Positions 7,154-15,870 of a DNA stretch of 64,000 nt are shown piece after piece (position 1 is the stretch's first letter; every line of letters starts with the position of its first letter). The stretch comes from Myxococcus stipitatus DSM 14675 (GTDB taxonomy: Bacteria > Myxococcota > Myxococcia > Myxococcales > Myxococcaceae). The translations under genes and the position numbers were made by a program. The notes under the pieces were generated by a model. That model saw only the letters and a program-made list of their open reading frames with translations. It was not told the DNA's origin and made no database searches. Location of the stretch: positions 3,844,001-3,908,000 of the forward strand of contig NC_020126.1 in NCBI RefSeq assembly GCF_000331735.1. The letters run 5' to 3'.

Positions 7154-8839
7154 CTACGGGGTGCTCTCGGGCGTGTGACGTCCCGAGCGCTTCGCAAATT
7201 CGGAGGTGGACCATCGCTGCCGGAGCCGCGCCGTCACGACCTGGCGGACCTGGGCCCATTCTCTCGCATCCTGGCGGATGTCCCAACCGGACCGGACGAG
7301 CTGGCGCGCCGCGTCTCGGGCGAACTTCTCGTCGCCCAGCCTGGCGAGCAGCCGCAGGTACTCGAAGTCCTCCAGGCCGTCCCTCAAATGCTTGAGACGC
7401 AACGACGGCACGGGCTGGTGTCGAGAATCTCCCAGGCGCTCGGGAGTCCCTGGATAGAAGAACGTCCCGTCTCCGTTGCCGCCGAACTCGAAGAGGTCCT
7501 TCCAGGGGTCCTTCTTCGTGTTGTAGGCGAAGACGGTGTCGAAATAGAGCTCGCCGTCCACGCCGTTGACGAACGCCAGTGGCCCCATGGCCCGGTTGAG
7601 CATGGCGGAGTGGTCCACCATGTACGAGGCCCACCCGCTGTAGGCCCGCTCCTGCGCGGCCTCTGTCGACGCGCCCCCGTTGCAGCCGTGGGAATTGCAA
7701 CTCTGATACCACCACACCTGGGTTCCAGAGCGCAGTTGCTTGCGCAGCTCGGTGACGGTGTGGATGGCGCGGCACGTCGCGGGGCCGGGGCGGGGGAAGA
7801 AGCAGTTGAGCGTGGGCGCGAGGATGTCCGCGGCGGCGGGGAGTTCGCCCTCCATCGGCGTGGTGATGAGCACTCGGGCGCCCCCGGCTTCGCGGACGCG
7901 GCGCGACTGGGTCAACACCAGCGGCACGTCCTGCGGCTTGGGTTCGTCCTTGGCGTAGAAGAAGAGCTGCGTGGGCCAGTCCTTCTTCCGGAAGTGCTCC
8001 ACGAAGGCGCGGTAGTAGGCGACCCGTTCCGCCTCCGTGTGGGCCTTCTTGTTGTCGCGCAGGTCCGTCGTGGTGAAGCGGGCACCGGAGGGCAGCAGGC
8101 TTCCGTCGAGGAAGGGCGCCATCTCCGCGTCGTACTCCCGCCAGTCGACCACGGCCCGGCCGTCCTCGAAGCGCACCGGCGGCGGCGACATGCTCATGCC
8201 GTGCGCACTCACGCGGTGCTCCAACAGCATGCGCGCGTACGCACGCAGCAGGGCCTTCGCCTCGGACGACTCCGCGTTCAGCCCATGGCCTCGGGCGATG
8301 CTCAGCTGCGAGATGCCGAAGCTCGTGGGCAGCGAGGCCGTCGCCGGCAGCACGAAGGGCTGCACCTCCACCGTGAAGGGCACCGAGACGTGCTCGCGTG
8401 AGTCGAGGCGCGCGCGCAGCTTGCCTCGGTACGTGCCGGGCTCCTGGCTCTCGGGCGCGCAGACCTCCACGTAGAGGACCGCGGGCAGCTCCGGGTGCTC
8501 GACGGGCGCGCTCACGGGGAGGAGCGGGTCGGGCCAGGGGCCCTTGGCGCCCTGTGCGTTGGAGGGCACCGCCACGTCCAGATATCCCTCGCGCCAGAGG
8601 GCCGCGCGCAGCGGCGCTCCGGGGCCCTCGAGAAACAGCGAGGGGACTTTCAGCTGTCGCACCGAGCCGGGGAGCACCACCTGCACTCCCTCGCACTCAC
8701 CGCGCGCCACGCTCACCCGGGCCTGGCGAGTGCCCTGGAGCGAGGCTCCAGGTCTCACCTTGACCAAGGGGGACACCACCTCGGCTTCCGGCGTGGCGGC
8801 CATCGCCGCCATCACCACCCACGCCCATTCCGCGCCCAT
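7154..8839 (-). CDS. DUF4091 exported protein, GH123-like
   Basis: About 561 residues from the ATG at 8839, which has GAAGGGGG before it; an in-frame start at 8875 would overlap the upstream gene and lengthen the signal region. A short signal sequence is followed by a beta-rich N-terminal region (about 20-130) and a large TIM-barrel-like region with DUF4091 hallmarks. These include the acidic FFYAKDEPKPQD segment, equivalent in position to the catalytic Asp-Glu pair of glycoside hydrolase family 123, and the C-terminal EYLRLLARLGDEKFAR helix. A glycan-active enzyme on N-acetylhexosamine-containing polymers is the best guess. It lies between two DUF3108 genes with gaps of 21 and 25 bp. Confidence 0.8.
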   Translation of the reverse strand: MGAEWAWVVMAAMAATPEAEVVSPLVKVRPGASLQGTRQARVSVARGECEGVQVVLPGSVRQLKVPSLFLEGPGAPLRAALWREGYLDVAVPSNAQGAKGPWPDPLLPVSAPVEHPELPAVLYVEVCAPESQEPGTYRGKLRARLDSREHVSVPFTVEVQPFVLPATASLPTSFGISQLSIARGHGLNAESSEAKALLRAYARMLLEHRVSAHGMSMSPPPVRFEDGRAVVDWREYDAEMAPFLDGSLLPSGARFTTTDLRDNKKAHTEAERVAYYRAFVEHFRKKDWPTQLFFYAKDEPKPQDVPLVLTQSRRVREAGGARVLITTPMEGELPAAADILAPTLNCFFPRPGPATCRAIHTVTELRKQLRSGTQVWWYQSCNSHGCNGGASTEAAQERAYSGWASYMVDHSAMLNRAMGPLAFVNGVDGELYFDTVFAYNTKKDPWKDLFEFGGNGDGTFFYPGTPERLGDSRHQPVPSLRLKHLRDGLEDFEYLRLLARLGDEKFARDAARQLVRSGWDIRQDAREWAQVRQVVTARLRQRWSTSEFAKRSGRHTPESTP

Positions 8840-8864
8840 CCGCCCCCTTCGCTCTCCAGCGGTC

Positions 8865-9674
8865 CTACCCGCCACCGCCCTCCGCGCGCGCCACCGTCAC
8901 GGCGCGCCCGGGTTGATAGTCCGTGATTTCCGCCACCACCGTGCCCAGGACCAGGTCCGCCTCCACACGCACCAGCACGTGCCGGCTGTCCGCCGTGAAG
9001 TAGACGACCATGTCCCGCTTCGTGTTCAGGTTGCCGCCGAACTCCGCCTGCACCCGCGTCTTGAAGACCTCCTGCTCTCCGAGCTCCGTCTCGAGCGTCT
9101 CGCGCGACTCCACCTTCGCGCGCATCGTGAAGCTCTTGCTGCCGGTGAAGACCGGGAAGGCGTACTCGCCGCCGACGACCAGCACCTGGTTGCGCAGCGC
9201 GAAGGTGGCGCCCGTCACGTCCAGCGTGCCTTCGGTGAGCTCCGCGGTGGACTCGCGCGGCGCCTCGCCTTCGCGCTGCTTCACCACGTGGGCGCTCTTG
9301 CCATCCGGGCTTATCTGGATGCGCTGGCGGCGGCGCTTGCCGTTCTCGTCCGCGTGCAGCTCGCTGCCCGCCACGCGCTGCGTGTCCGCCTGCCAGTAGG
9401 ACACGAACTTGTCCTTGATGGGCCAGACGCCGATGAGCGCTTCCGAGCGCGCCACGGCGACGATGGGCCACACGTCCACCCCCCATTGCTTCATCGGCGC
9501 GCCCACCGTCACCTGCGCGGTGCCGGCCGTGACGCCGAAGTACTTCACGCGATACTGGGCTTGCTCACCGGGGCTGAACGCCGAGGTCGTGGGGGCTTGC
9601 TGGGCCAGGGCCGACGCGGACCAGACCAGGCCCGCCACCACCGCCGCGAACCCCCAATTGGACTGCGTAAGCAT
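8865..9674 (-). CDS. DUF3108-domain exported protein (second copy)
   Basis: A 269-residue protein with signal peptide (cut near SALAQQ), then a DUF3108 domain covering nearly the whole mature protein (FSPGEQAQYRVKYFGVTAGTAQVTVG at the start, KRDMVVYFTADSRHVLVRVEADLVLGTVVAEITDY at the end). It is shorter than the related protein at 6215-7132 because that copy has an extra charged linker. It is the first gene of the operon, and the 325-bp region upstream is the likely promoter. The function of the family is unknown; exported location and co-transcription with a GH123-like protein are what the sequence shows. Confidence 0.82.
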   Translation of the reverse strand: MLTQSNWGFAAVVAGLVWSASALAQQAPTTSAFSPGEQAQYRVKYFGVTAGTAQVTVGAPMKQWGVDVWPIVAVARSEALIGVWPIKDKFVSYWQADTQRVAGSELHADENGKRRRQRIQISPDGKSAHVVKQREGEAPRESTAELTEGTLDVTGATFALRNQVLVVGGEYAFPVFTGSKSFTMRAKVESRETLETELGEQEVFKTRVQAEFGGNLNTKRDMVVYFTADSRHVLVRVEADLVLGTVVAEITDYQPGRAVTVARAEGGGG

Positions 9675-9998
9675 CGAGTGAGCTCCCTCGCTTGGACGTT
9701 AAGTAGCGTGGCTGCATGCCGCCAGGCCTTGCCCCGAACCATTCCCGCCACTCCACATTTCCCACTGACGCGCCCGCCCGGCGGGCATTCAACGGACGCA
9801 CGTCCACCCGGCCGTGGGGGCACCCCGAGGGCGAGCGTCCCCGCAGTCTGGCACGGGGGAGCCCCAGGACGCCTCTTTCCACCCCCAGGCAGGCCGCTCT
9901 CCAGGCGAGTCGAGCATGTCCACCGGCGGACACCACTGCTAGCCTGCAAGGCTGGCACATCTCCAGCCCGGAGGTGCCTTGCCCGGAGGCGCGGGAAC
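9675..9998. other. 324-bp divergent intergenic region
   Basis: This stretch separates the minus-strand DUF3108 operon from the plus-strand zinc-ribbon gene. Open frames through it are not gene-like. It must hold promoters for both directions; the only element I can point to is a weak sigma-54-like site at 9953-9968. Confidence 0.6.
9953..9968 (+). promoter_or_regulatory. Weak sigma-54-like promoter candidate
   Basis: TGGCACATCTCCAGCC has the GG and GC dinucleotides at the correct -24/-12 spacing and a perfect TGGCAC upstream half, but the -12 half is CAGCC rather than TTGCW. It lies 30 bases before the zinc-ribbon start codon, leaving room for a short leader with GGAGG. Myxobacteria use sigma-54 widely, so it deserves mention only as a candidate. 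Confidence 0.25.
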
Positions 9999-10208
9999 AT
10001 GGCCGGTGACTACGACTTCGACGACGACGACCACAAGGAATCCGCGACGGGGGGAAGCCGCAAGGAGTTCGACTGTCCGGGCTGCAATGCCAACAACCCC
10101 GTGGACGACGGCTACGGCGACGGTGACGAGCTGCGCTGCAACTACTGCGGCTGCGAGTACAAGGTCACCGTCAACGCGGAGGGCCGCGTGAAGTTCAAGG
10201 AGATTTGA
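9999..10208 (+). CDS. Small acidic zinc-ribbon protein
   Basis: A 69-residue protein starting with an Asp-rich segment (MAGDYDFDDDDHKES) followed by a zinc ribbon with two knuckles, CPGC and CNYC, the second followed by a further GC. The second half ends in a short beta strand (YKVTVNAEGRVKFKEI). GGAGG lies nine bases upstream of the ATG, which decides this start over a long overlapping frame that has no gene character. Such stand-alone ribbons occur as small accessory proteins that bind nucleic acids or partner proteins; the role here is unknown. The next gene is convergent, with 26 bp between the two stops. Confidence 0.75.
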   Translation: MAGDYDFDDDDHKESATGGSRKEFDCPGCNANNPVDDGYGDGDELRCNYCGCEYKVTVNAEGRVKFKEI

Positions 10209-10234
10209 GGGCGCGGAAGGGGCGCCCCCGAGTC

Positions 10235-10912
10235 TCAGGTGCGCTCGCCGAAGACGGCGGTGCCCACGCGAACGTGCGTGGCACCCGCATGGATGGCCCG
10301 CTCGAAGTCGTGCGTGGTGCCCATGGACAGCTGGGGCAGCCCGTGGTGCTGGGCCAATTCCCGCAGCGCCTGGAAGTACCCGAGCGCACGCGCCTCGTCG
10401 TCCGTCGGCGGGGGCAGCGACATGAGCCCCACCAGCGCCAGGCCCGGCAACGCGCGCACCTGCGTGAGGAACTCCGGCAGCGCGGAGGGCTCGAGGCCGG
10501 ACTTGGTGGACTCGCCGCCCACGTTGACCTCGACGTAGCAGGGCAGGGGCGTGGTGCCCTCGCGCCGCTTGGACAACTCGCGCGCCACCTCCAGCCGCTC
10601 CAGCGCGTGGAAGGCGTGGGCCACCTTGGCCACGTACTTCACCTTGTTCGTCTGGAGCGGGCCGATGGCATGCCAGCGAAGACCTTCCAGGTCGGCCAGC
10701 TCCGCGGCCTTGTCCCGCAGCTCCTGGGCGTAGTTCTCCCCGAAGTCGCGCTGACCCGCCGCGTAGGCCTCCCGGATGAGGGCCGCCGGCTTCAGCTTGG
10801 ACACCGCCACCAGCGTCACCGACTCCACGGGCCGGCCCGCACGTACACAGGCCTCCGCCACGCGCGCACGCACCGACGCCAACCGCTCCGCGATTCCAGA
10901 ACCCATGCTCAA
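10235..10912 (-). CDS. YggS-family pyridoxal-phosphate homeostasis protein
   Basis: A 225-residue PLPBP/YggS protein of normal length. The PLP lysine is in the conserved strand LVAVSKLKP (Lys39), and the family signatures [19 protein letters not shown] and STKSGL are all present. These proteins buffer free pyridoxal phosphate and influence amino-acid metabolism rather than catalysing a known reaction. Its start codon overlaps the last four bases of the maf gene upstream, so the two are translationally coupled. Confidence 0.96.
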   Translation of the reverse strand: MSMGSGIAERLASVRARVAEACVRAGRPVESVTLVAVSKLKPAALIREAYAAGQRDFGENYAQELRDKAAELADLEGLRWHAIGPLQTNKVKYVAKVAHAFHALERLEVARELSKRREGTTPLPCYVEVNVGGESTKSGLEPSALPEFLTQVRALPGLALVGLMSLPPPTDDEARALGYFQALRELAQHHGLPQLSMGTTHDFERAIHAGATHVRVGTAVFGERT

Positions 10913-11502
10913 CGCTTCCAGGCCAGGGGCACGCCCGCGCGCTCCATCAACGCGAGGGTCTCCCCCAAGGGCAGGCCCACGACATTGGTGGGGCTTCCGT
11001 CCACGGAGGCGACCAGGAAGCCGCCCTTGCCCTGGATGGCGTAGGCGCCCGCACGGTCCACCGGTTCCCCGGTGCTCACGTACCAGTCGATTTCCGCGGC
11101 GCTCAACGCGCGGAAGGTGACGCGGGTGTGCACCGCCAGCGCCTCTTCGTGCCGGCCCGCGAGCGCGACGCCGGTGAAGACGTCATGCGTCTTTCCCGAC
11201 AGTCGGCCGAGCATCTCGCGGGCTTCGTCCGGGCTCTGGGGCTTTCCGAGCAGCTCGGTGCCGACGGCCACGGTGGTGTCCGCGGCCAACACCCAGGCTC
11301 CCGGGGAGCGGGCGGCCACGACGCGCGCCTTCTCGCGGGCCAGACGCAGGACGTAGGCCCTGGCCTCCTCGCCCGGGTGGGGCGTTTCGTCGATGTCCGC
11401 CGCGGAGACGGTAAAAGTGAGTCCCAATTGCGACAAGAAGTCGCGGCGGCGGGGTGAACCCGAGGCCAGGACGAGCAACGTTTGATCAGCGTGCGTGTGC
11501 AT
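10909..11502 (-). CDS. maf: Maf-family nucleotide pyrophosphatase
   Basis: A 197-residue Maf/YhdE-like protein that hydrolyses non-canonical or surplus nucleoside triphosphates (typically dTTP/UTP or modified pyrimidines) to monophosphates. The N-terminal phosphate-binding motif [12 protein letters not shown] is intact, as are the acidic [10 protein letters not shown], the [11 protein letters not shown] strand and the C-terminal [11 protein letters not shown]. It starts 53 bp from the divergent GGDEF gene and overlaps yggS by four bases. Maf proteins have been linked to control of septum formation in some bacteria. Confidence 0.95.
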   Translation of the reverse strand: MHTHADQTLLVLASGSPRRRDFLSQLGLTFTVSAADIDETPHPGEEARAYVLRLAREKARVVAARSPGAWVLAADTTVAVGTELLGKPQSPDEAREMLGRLSGKTHDVFTGVALAGRHEEALAVHTRVTFRALSAAEIDWYVSTGEPVDRAGAYAIQGKGGFLVASVDGSPTNVVGLPLGETLALMERAGVPLAWKR

Positions 11503-11555
11503 GTTACGGCTCCAGGCGTCCTTAGCAGACTTGCGCCTCGGAGTGGACTCTACGG

Positions 11556-12644
11556 ATGAATCCCGCGGACCTCCTGTCGGCCATGAAGCGGACAGTGGAG
11601 CAACTGGCCGCCTACAACGAGATGGCGAAGGCGTTGACGTCCACGCTGGAGCTGCGCGAGGTGCTCGCGCTCGTGATGCAGAAGGTCAGCAGCCTGCTGC
11701 TGCCTCGCAACTGGTCCCTCATCCTCCTGGATGAGCGCACCGGAAAGCTCTCCTTCGAAATCGCCGTGGGCGAGGGCGCGGGGGTCCTCAAGGGCCTCCA
11801 GCTCAATCCCGGAGAGGGCATCGCCGGCGCCGTCTTCTCCTCGGGCGTGGCGCGGCTCGTCCACGATGTGGGCGGAGACCCCAGCTTCTCGCCCCGCTTC
11901 GATGAGGCGTCCGCCTTCCACACCCGCTCCATCCTCGCCGTGCCGCTCCTGTCGCGAGGCCACGTGCTGGGCGTCATCGAGCTGGTCAACGGTCCCACCG
12001 ACCCGCCCTTCTCCAACGACGACCTCACCACGCTGACGGCCATCGCGGACTACGCGGCCATCGCCATCGAGAACGCGCGCAACTTCCGCCGGGTGCAGGA
12101 GCTCACGATCACCGACGAGCACACCGGCTGCTACAACGCCCGGCACCTGCGCGCGCTGCTGGACACGGAGGTGAAGCGCTCGGCGCGCTTCCGCCACCCG
12201 CTGTCGCTCGTGTTCCTGGACCTGGACCACTTCAAGAGCGTCAATGATCGGCACGGGCACCTGATGGGCAGCGCCACGCTCAAGGAAGTGGGCGACCTGC
12301 TCATGGCCCAGGGGCGCAACGGCCTGGACGCTGTCTTCCGCTACGGCGGCGACGAGTTCGCCATCCTCCTGGTGGAGACGGACCAGGACGGCGCGACGCA
12401 AATCGCCCAGCGCGTGTGCGACGCGTTCCGAGGTCGCTCCTTCCTCGTCGACCACGGCCTGGACGTTCGCGTCACCGCCAGCGTGGGCGTGGCCACGTTC
12501 CCGGACCATGCCACCTCCGCGGTGGACCTCATCCGCTCGGCGGACTTCGCCATGTACGGGGCCAAGGCGCGGGGCCGTGACGGCATCTGCGTCGCGGAAC
12601 AGCCCCGCTCCGACTCGAGCGGCGGCGGCTCCGACGTCCCCTGA
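11556..12644 (+). CDS. GAF-GGDEF diguanylate cyclase
   Basis: A 362-residue soluble protein: a GAF sensor domain (about residues 25-175) joined by a short helix ([17 protein letters not shown]) to a GGDEF domain (185-350). The active-site loop is the canonical RYGGDEF (GGDEF at 264-268), and the metal/substrate residues [11 protein letters not shown] are present, so it should make cyclic di-GMP from two GTP. The inhibitory I-site that usually reads RxxD reads NGLD here, so product inhibition is probably weak. A PilZ protein 7 kb away could be a receptor, though nothing ties them directly. The ligand of the GAF domain is unknown. Confidence 0.93.
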   Translation: MNPADLLSAMKRTVEQLAAYNEMAKALTSTLELREVLALVMQKVSSLLLPRNWSLILLDERTGKLSFEIAVGEGAGVLKGLQLNPGEGIAGAVFSSGVARLVHDVGGDPSFSPRFDEASAFHTRSILAVPLLSRGHVLGVIELVNGPTDPPFSNDDLTTLTAIADYAAIAIENARNFRRVQELTITDEHTGCYNARHLRALLDTEVKRSARFRHPLSLVFLDLDHFKSVNDRHGHLMGSATLKEVGDLLMAQGRNGLDAVFRYGGDEFAILLVETDQDGATQIAQRVCDAFRGRSFLVDHGLDVRVTASVGVATFPDHATSAVDLIRSADFAMYGAKARGRDGICVAEQPRSDSSGGGSDVP

Positions 12645-12663
12645 CCGTGCTTCGAAAAGACCA

Positions 12664-12698
12664 AGGGCCGGGGAGGGAAGTACCCTCGGCCCGGCCCT
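12664..12698. terminator. Bidirectional terminator between convergent genes
   Basis: AGGGCCGGG and CCCGGCCCT form a 9-bp stem, with a second inner stem GAGGG/CCCTC. It lies between the stop of the diguanylate cyclase gene (12644) and the stop of the convergent ppiD-like gene (12723). Confidence 0.75.
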
Positions 12699-12722
12699 CG
12701 TGGGACTGCACTGGGGAGCGGA

Positions 12723-14294
12723 CTACCCCGCGCCAACCACCGAGTCGATGGCCTCGGTGTTCGTCACGACGTTGCCGTTCTTCTTCAGCGCCTTGAGGAA
12801 GGAGTCCGTCACCTCGATCTGCTTGGCCTGCTCGGCCTGGGTGCGCAGCGCGTCCTTCTTCTGGTCGAAGCCCGCGGCATCCGGCTTCTGACGCTCCACC
12901 ACCTGCGCGACCACGAAGCCCTCGCCCACCGGGAAGACCTCACCCAGCACCTGCGGAGCACTGGCCGCGAAGGCCGCCTTCACCAGCGCGGGCGCGGGGC
13001 CCAGGTGCGGCACGGCCTCACCCTCGGCGGTGAAGCTGTCGGTCTGCACGGCCTCCGGACGGGTCTCCGTCTCGAAGCGCAGCAGCGCGGGCTGCTCCTT
13101 CTCCGGCGGGAAGAGGTCCTTCATCACCTTGCCGGCCTGCACGTCGGCCAGCGCCTTCTGGGCCTCCGTCTTGGCCTGCTCCTTCGCGCGGTCCTGCTTG
13201 AAGAGGGTGGTGGCAATCTCGTCCTGGACGTCTTCCAGCTTCTTGTCCTGGGCCGCCTGCTTCTCCTCCACCTTCACCAGGTGCACGCCGAACTTCGTCT
13301 CCACCGGCGCGGTGACCTCTCCGGCCTTGAGCGAGAACGCCGCGTTCGCCAGCGCCGGCTCCCAGCTGCCGCGCTCCACCCAGCCCAGGTCGCCACCGCG
13401 CGCCTTGCTGCCCGGGTCCTCGCTGCTCTCGCGAGCCACCGCGGCGAAGTCCTTGCCGCCGTCGAGCTCCTTCTTCAGCGCCTCCGCCTTCTTCAGCGCC
13501 TCCGCCTTCTGCTCGGCGGTGGCGTCCGGGGGCAGCTTCACCAGCACCTGGCGGGCGCGGATGCGCTCGGGCTGCTGGTAGACGAACTTGTTCGCCTCGA
13601 AGTAGTCCTTGATCTCCTTCTCGTGCGCCTTCTTCCACTCGGCGAGCTGGGCGGCGGTGGGCGCCGCGACCTTGTCCGCGTACATGGAGGGCAGGAAGCG
13701 CGCGAAGACGACCTTGGCCTGGTTGCCGTCCTTCTCGTAGCGGGCCCGGACCTCGTCCTCGGAGACGGCCGCGTTGGAGCGGACGACCTCAATCATCTTC
13801 TGGGCGGCGAGCTGGCGGCGCAGCTCACCCTCGAACTCCTGGGGCGTCTTCCGGTAGAAGTCGCGCAGCACCTGCTGATAGCGCGAGAAGTCGAACCCGC
13901 CCTCCTTGGCATGGAAGTCCGTGTTCTGGTGGATGAGCTTGCGCAGCTCCTCATCCGACGGGGTGATGCCACGCTGCTCGGCCGCCTGGGCGAGCAGTTC
14001 CGTGTTCACCAACCTGTCGAGCACCTGGTTGTGCATGCCGAACTGGCGTGCCACGGACTCAGGGATGGGGCTGCCCTGGGCGCGCAGCTGATTCATCTGC
14101 CGGGCCCAGGCGGTGGCGAAGTCGCGCAGCGGAATCTCCTTGCCGTTCACGGTGGCGACCGAGCCGGGGGCCGTGGTGGCCGGTCCCGAGGCGCCAAAGC
14201 CGGTGCTTCCCGGCCCGAACTGCAACGTGAACACCACCGCGATGCCGATGATGAACAGCAGGGAGAAGACCTTCCGGGGGTTCAGACCGTCCAT
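12723..14294 (-). CDS. PpiD-like membrane-anchored peptidyl-prolyl isomerase
   Basis: About 523 residues from the ATG at 14294 (an in-frame GTG lies nine bases upstream). One N-terminal transmembrane segment (VFSLLFIIGIAVVFTLQF) anchors a periplasmic body: a SurA-N/PpiD-type chaperone region (about 45-220), a parvulin PPIase domain (about 235-350, with RARQVLVKLP, SEDPGSKARGGDLGWV and GVHLVKVEEK) and a C-terminal helical region. The order matches PpiD, which helps newly exported proteins leave the Sec translocon. It is divergent from the mreC operon across a 218-bp spacer. A soluble SurA-type relative is the alternative, but the membrane anchor argues for PpiD. Confidence 0.88.
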   Translation of the reverse strand: MDGLNPRKVFSLLFIIGIAVVFTLQFGPGSTGFGASGPATTAPGSVATVNGKEIPLRDFATAWARQMNQLRAQGSPIPESVARQFGMHNQVLDRLVNTELLAQAAEQRGITPSDEELRKLIHQNTDFHAKEGGFDFSRYQQVLRDFYRKTPQEFEGELRRQLAAQKMIEVVRSNAAVSEDEVRARYEKDGNQAKVVFARFLPSMYADKVAAPTAAQLAEWKKAHEKEIKDYFEANKFVYQQPERIRARQVLVKLPPDATAEQKAEALKKAEALKKELDGGKDFAAVARESSEDPGSKARGGDLGWVERGSWEPALANAAFSLKAGEVTAPVETKFGVHLVKVEEKQAAQDKKLEDVQDEIATTLFKQDRAKEQAKTEAQKALADVQAGKVMKDLFPPEKEQPALLRFETETRPEAVQTDSFTAEGEAVPHLGPAPALVKAAFAASAPQVLGEVFPVGEGFVVAQVVERQKPDAAGFDQKKDALRTQAEQAKQIEVTDSFLKALKKNGNVVTNTEAIDSVVGAG

Positions 14295-14512
14295 TGTCGT
14301 CACTTCGAGAGCAAACGCGCCGAGAAAAGTCGTGCGGAAGGACTCGCGACGCGGTGTTGTTGGTAGCCCGGCCGGAGGGTGGTTGACCTGCGACCACCCC
14401 CCTCGCAGGGCCTTGACTGCCTAGGACACTGCACCGGAAAATGCAAGCGATTTAGAGAACTTAGCCGGACCCCCTTCCTTCATTCCTCCCTTCCACCCCG
14501 GAATTCCCCTCT

Positions 14513-15373
14513 GTGCTGTCGCTCCTCAAGCGATATCGGCGCCCCCTGATTGTCGGGGCCCTGTTGCTCTACCCTCTGGTCGCCTTCCTGCTGAGCGGGC
14601 GCAAGGGCAGGGACCCCAACCCCATCGACCGGGCCGTCATCGCCGTGACGTCCCCGGTCCAGCAGGCCCTCACGGCCAGCATCGAGGGGGCGGTGTCGGC
14701 CGTGCGCCACTACCTGGACCTGCGCGGGGTGCGTCAGGAGAACGACGCCCTGCGCCTGGAGAACCTCCAACTGAGGGCCTCGGTCCAGGCGCTGGGCGAG
14801 TCGCGCACGGAGAACGAGCGGCTGCGCAAGCTCCTGGGGTACGCGGAGGCGGCGGCCGGCCCGGAGATTCCGGCGCGGGTGGTGGGCGTCAATCCGGTGG
14901 CCAAGCTCCTGTCGGTGCGCATCAGCGGCGGTGAGAAGGACGGGGTGTTCCGGGGCATGTCGGTGGTGACGCCGGACGGAATCGTGGGGCAGGTCATCCG
15001 GGCGACCGGGAGCTACTCGGACGTGGCGCTGGTGACGGACCCGCAGAGCCGGGTGGCGGTGAGGGTGCAGCGCTCGCGGGCGCGGGGGACGGCCGCGGGG
15101 GCGGGTAATGGGCCCCTGAAGCTGGAGAACATGCTGCGCACCGAGGACGTGGACAACGGCGACCTCATCATTACGTCCGGCACGGATGGCATCTATCCTC
15201 CGGGGCTCGTGGTAGGCCGGGTGACGAACCTGGAGAAGAAGGAGCACGGCATGTTCCAGGGAGCGGACATCGTGCCGGCGGTGGACACCAGCAAGCTGGA
15301 GGAGGTGCTGGTGGTGGGCAGCCCGTACAGCGCCATGGCGCAGGGCAGCGCGGCGGAGGGCGCGTCGAAATGA
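14513..15373 (+). CDS. mreC: Rod shape-determining protein MreC
   Basis: A 286-residue bitopic protein of the cell-elongation (Rod) complex. One N-terminal transmembrane helix (PLIVGALLLYPLVAFLL) is followed by a coiled coil (RQENDALRLENLQLRASV to NERLRKLLGY, about residues 75-110) and the beta-barrel periplasmic domain (ARVVGVNPVAKLLSVRISGG onwards) that contacts PBP2. The start is GTG. The stop overlaps mreD by four bases. It leads mreC-mreD-mrdA-rodA; mreB is not adjacent. Confidence 0.97.
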   Translation: MLSLLKRYRRPLIVGALLLYPLVAFLLSGRKGRDPNPIDRAVIAVTSPVQQALTASIEGAVSAVRHYLDLRGVRQENDALRLENLQLRASVQALGESRTENERLRKLLGYAEAAAGPEIPARVVGVNPVAKLLSVRISGGEKDGVFRGMSVVTPDGIVGQVIRATGSYSDVALVTDPQSRVAVRVQRSRARGTAAGAGNGPLKLENMLRTEDVDNGDLIITSGTDGIYPPGLVVGRVTNLEKKEHGMFQGADIVPAVDTSKLEEVLVVGSPYSAMAQGSAAEGASK

Positions 15374-15870
15374 AGTTCCTGGTGACGGTGGGCATCGCGC
15401 TGGCGCTGCTCACCTTGGAGTCGGTGGTCGTCAAGCAGGCGGGGCTGGTGCTCGGCCGCATCGATGTCACCGTGGTGCTGGTGGCCTTCCTCGCGCTGCG
15501 TGCCACGCTGCTCGAAGGGGCCTTCTCCGCGTTCGCGGTCGGCTATCTGTTGGACCTGATGAGCGGGCAGCCCACGGGGCTGTTCACCTTCCTCGCGGTC
15601 TTCACCTTCCTGGTGGGCCGGCTCGTCTCCACCTTCGTGGACGTGCGAGGCGCCTTGCCCTTCGCGCTGTTCGCGGTGGGCGCGGACGTGGGGCATGGGT
15701 TGCTCGCGGCCTTCTTCACCTGGCTGACGGTGAAGGATGGCGGCACGGGCCCGGTGCTCGCGGGGTTGCCCGTGCAGGTGGCGCTCACGGGCGCCGCGGC
15801 CCTGGTGCTCTTCCCGTTGCTGCGGCGCTTCGAGGCGGCGCAGGACCGGCCCGCGGGGTTGCTGAGGTGA
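15370..15870 (+). CDS. mreD: Rod shape-determining protein MreD
   Basis: A 166-residue integral membrane protein with about five hydrophobic segments, the family's usual size and topology. The conserved RATLLEGAFSAFAVGYLLDLMSGQPTGLF stretch matches the MreD signature around the (F/Y)xxGLxxDxxxxxPxG motif. It bridges MreC and the PBP2-RodA pair in the elongasome. It overlaps mreC by ATGA and mrdA by GTGA. Confidence 0.94.
   Translation: MKFLVTVGIALALLTLESVVVKQAGLVLGRIDVTVVLVAFLALRATLLEGAFSAFAVGYLLDLMSGQPTGLFTFLAVFTFLVGRLVSTFVDVRGALPFALFAVGADVGHGLLAAFFTWLTVKDGGTGPVLAGLPVQVALTGAAALVLFPLLRRFEAAQDRPAGLLR

Noticed and set aside
9851..9866. TGGCACGGGGGAGCC as a sigma-54 promoter
   Set aside because: The GG-GC distance is one base too short for sigma-54.
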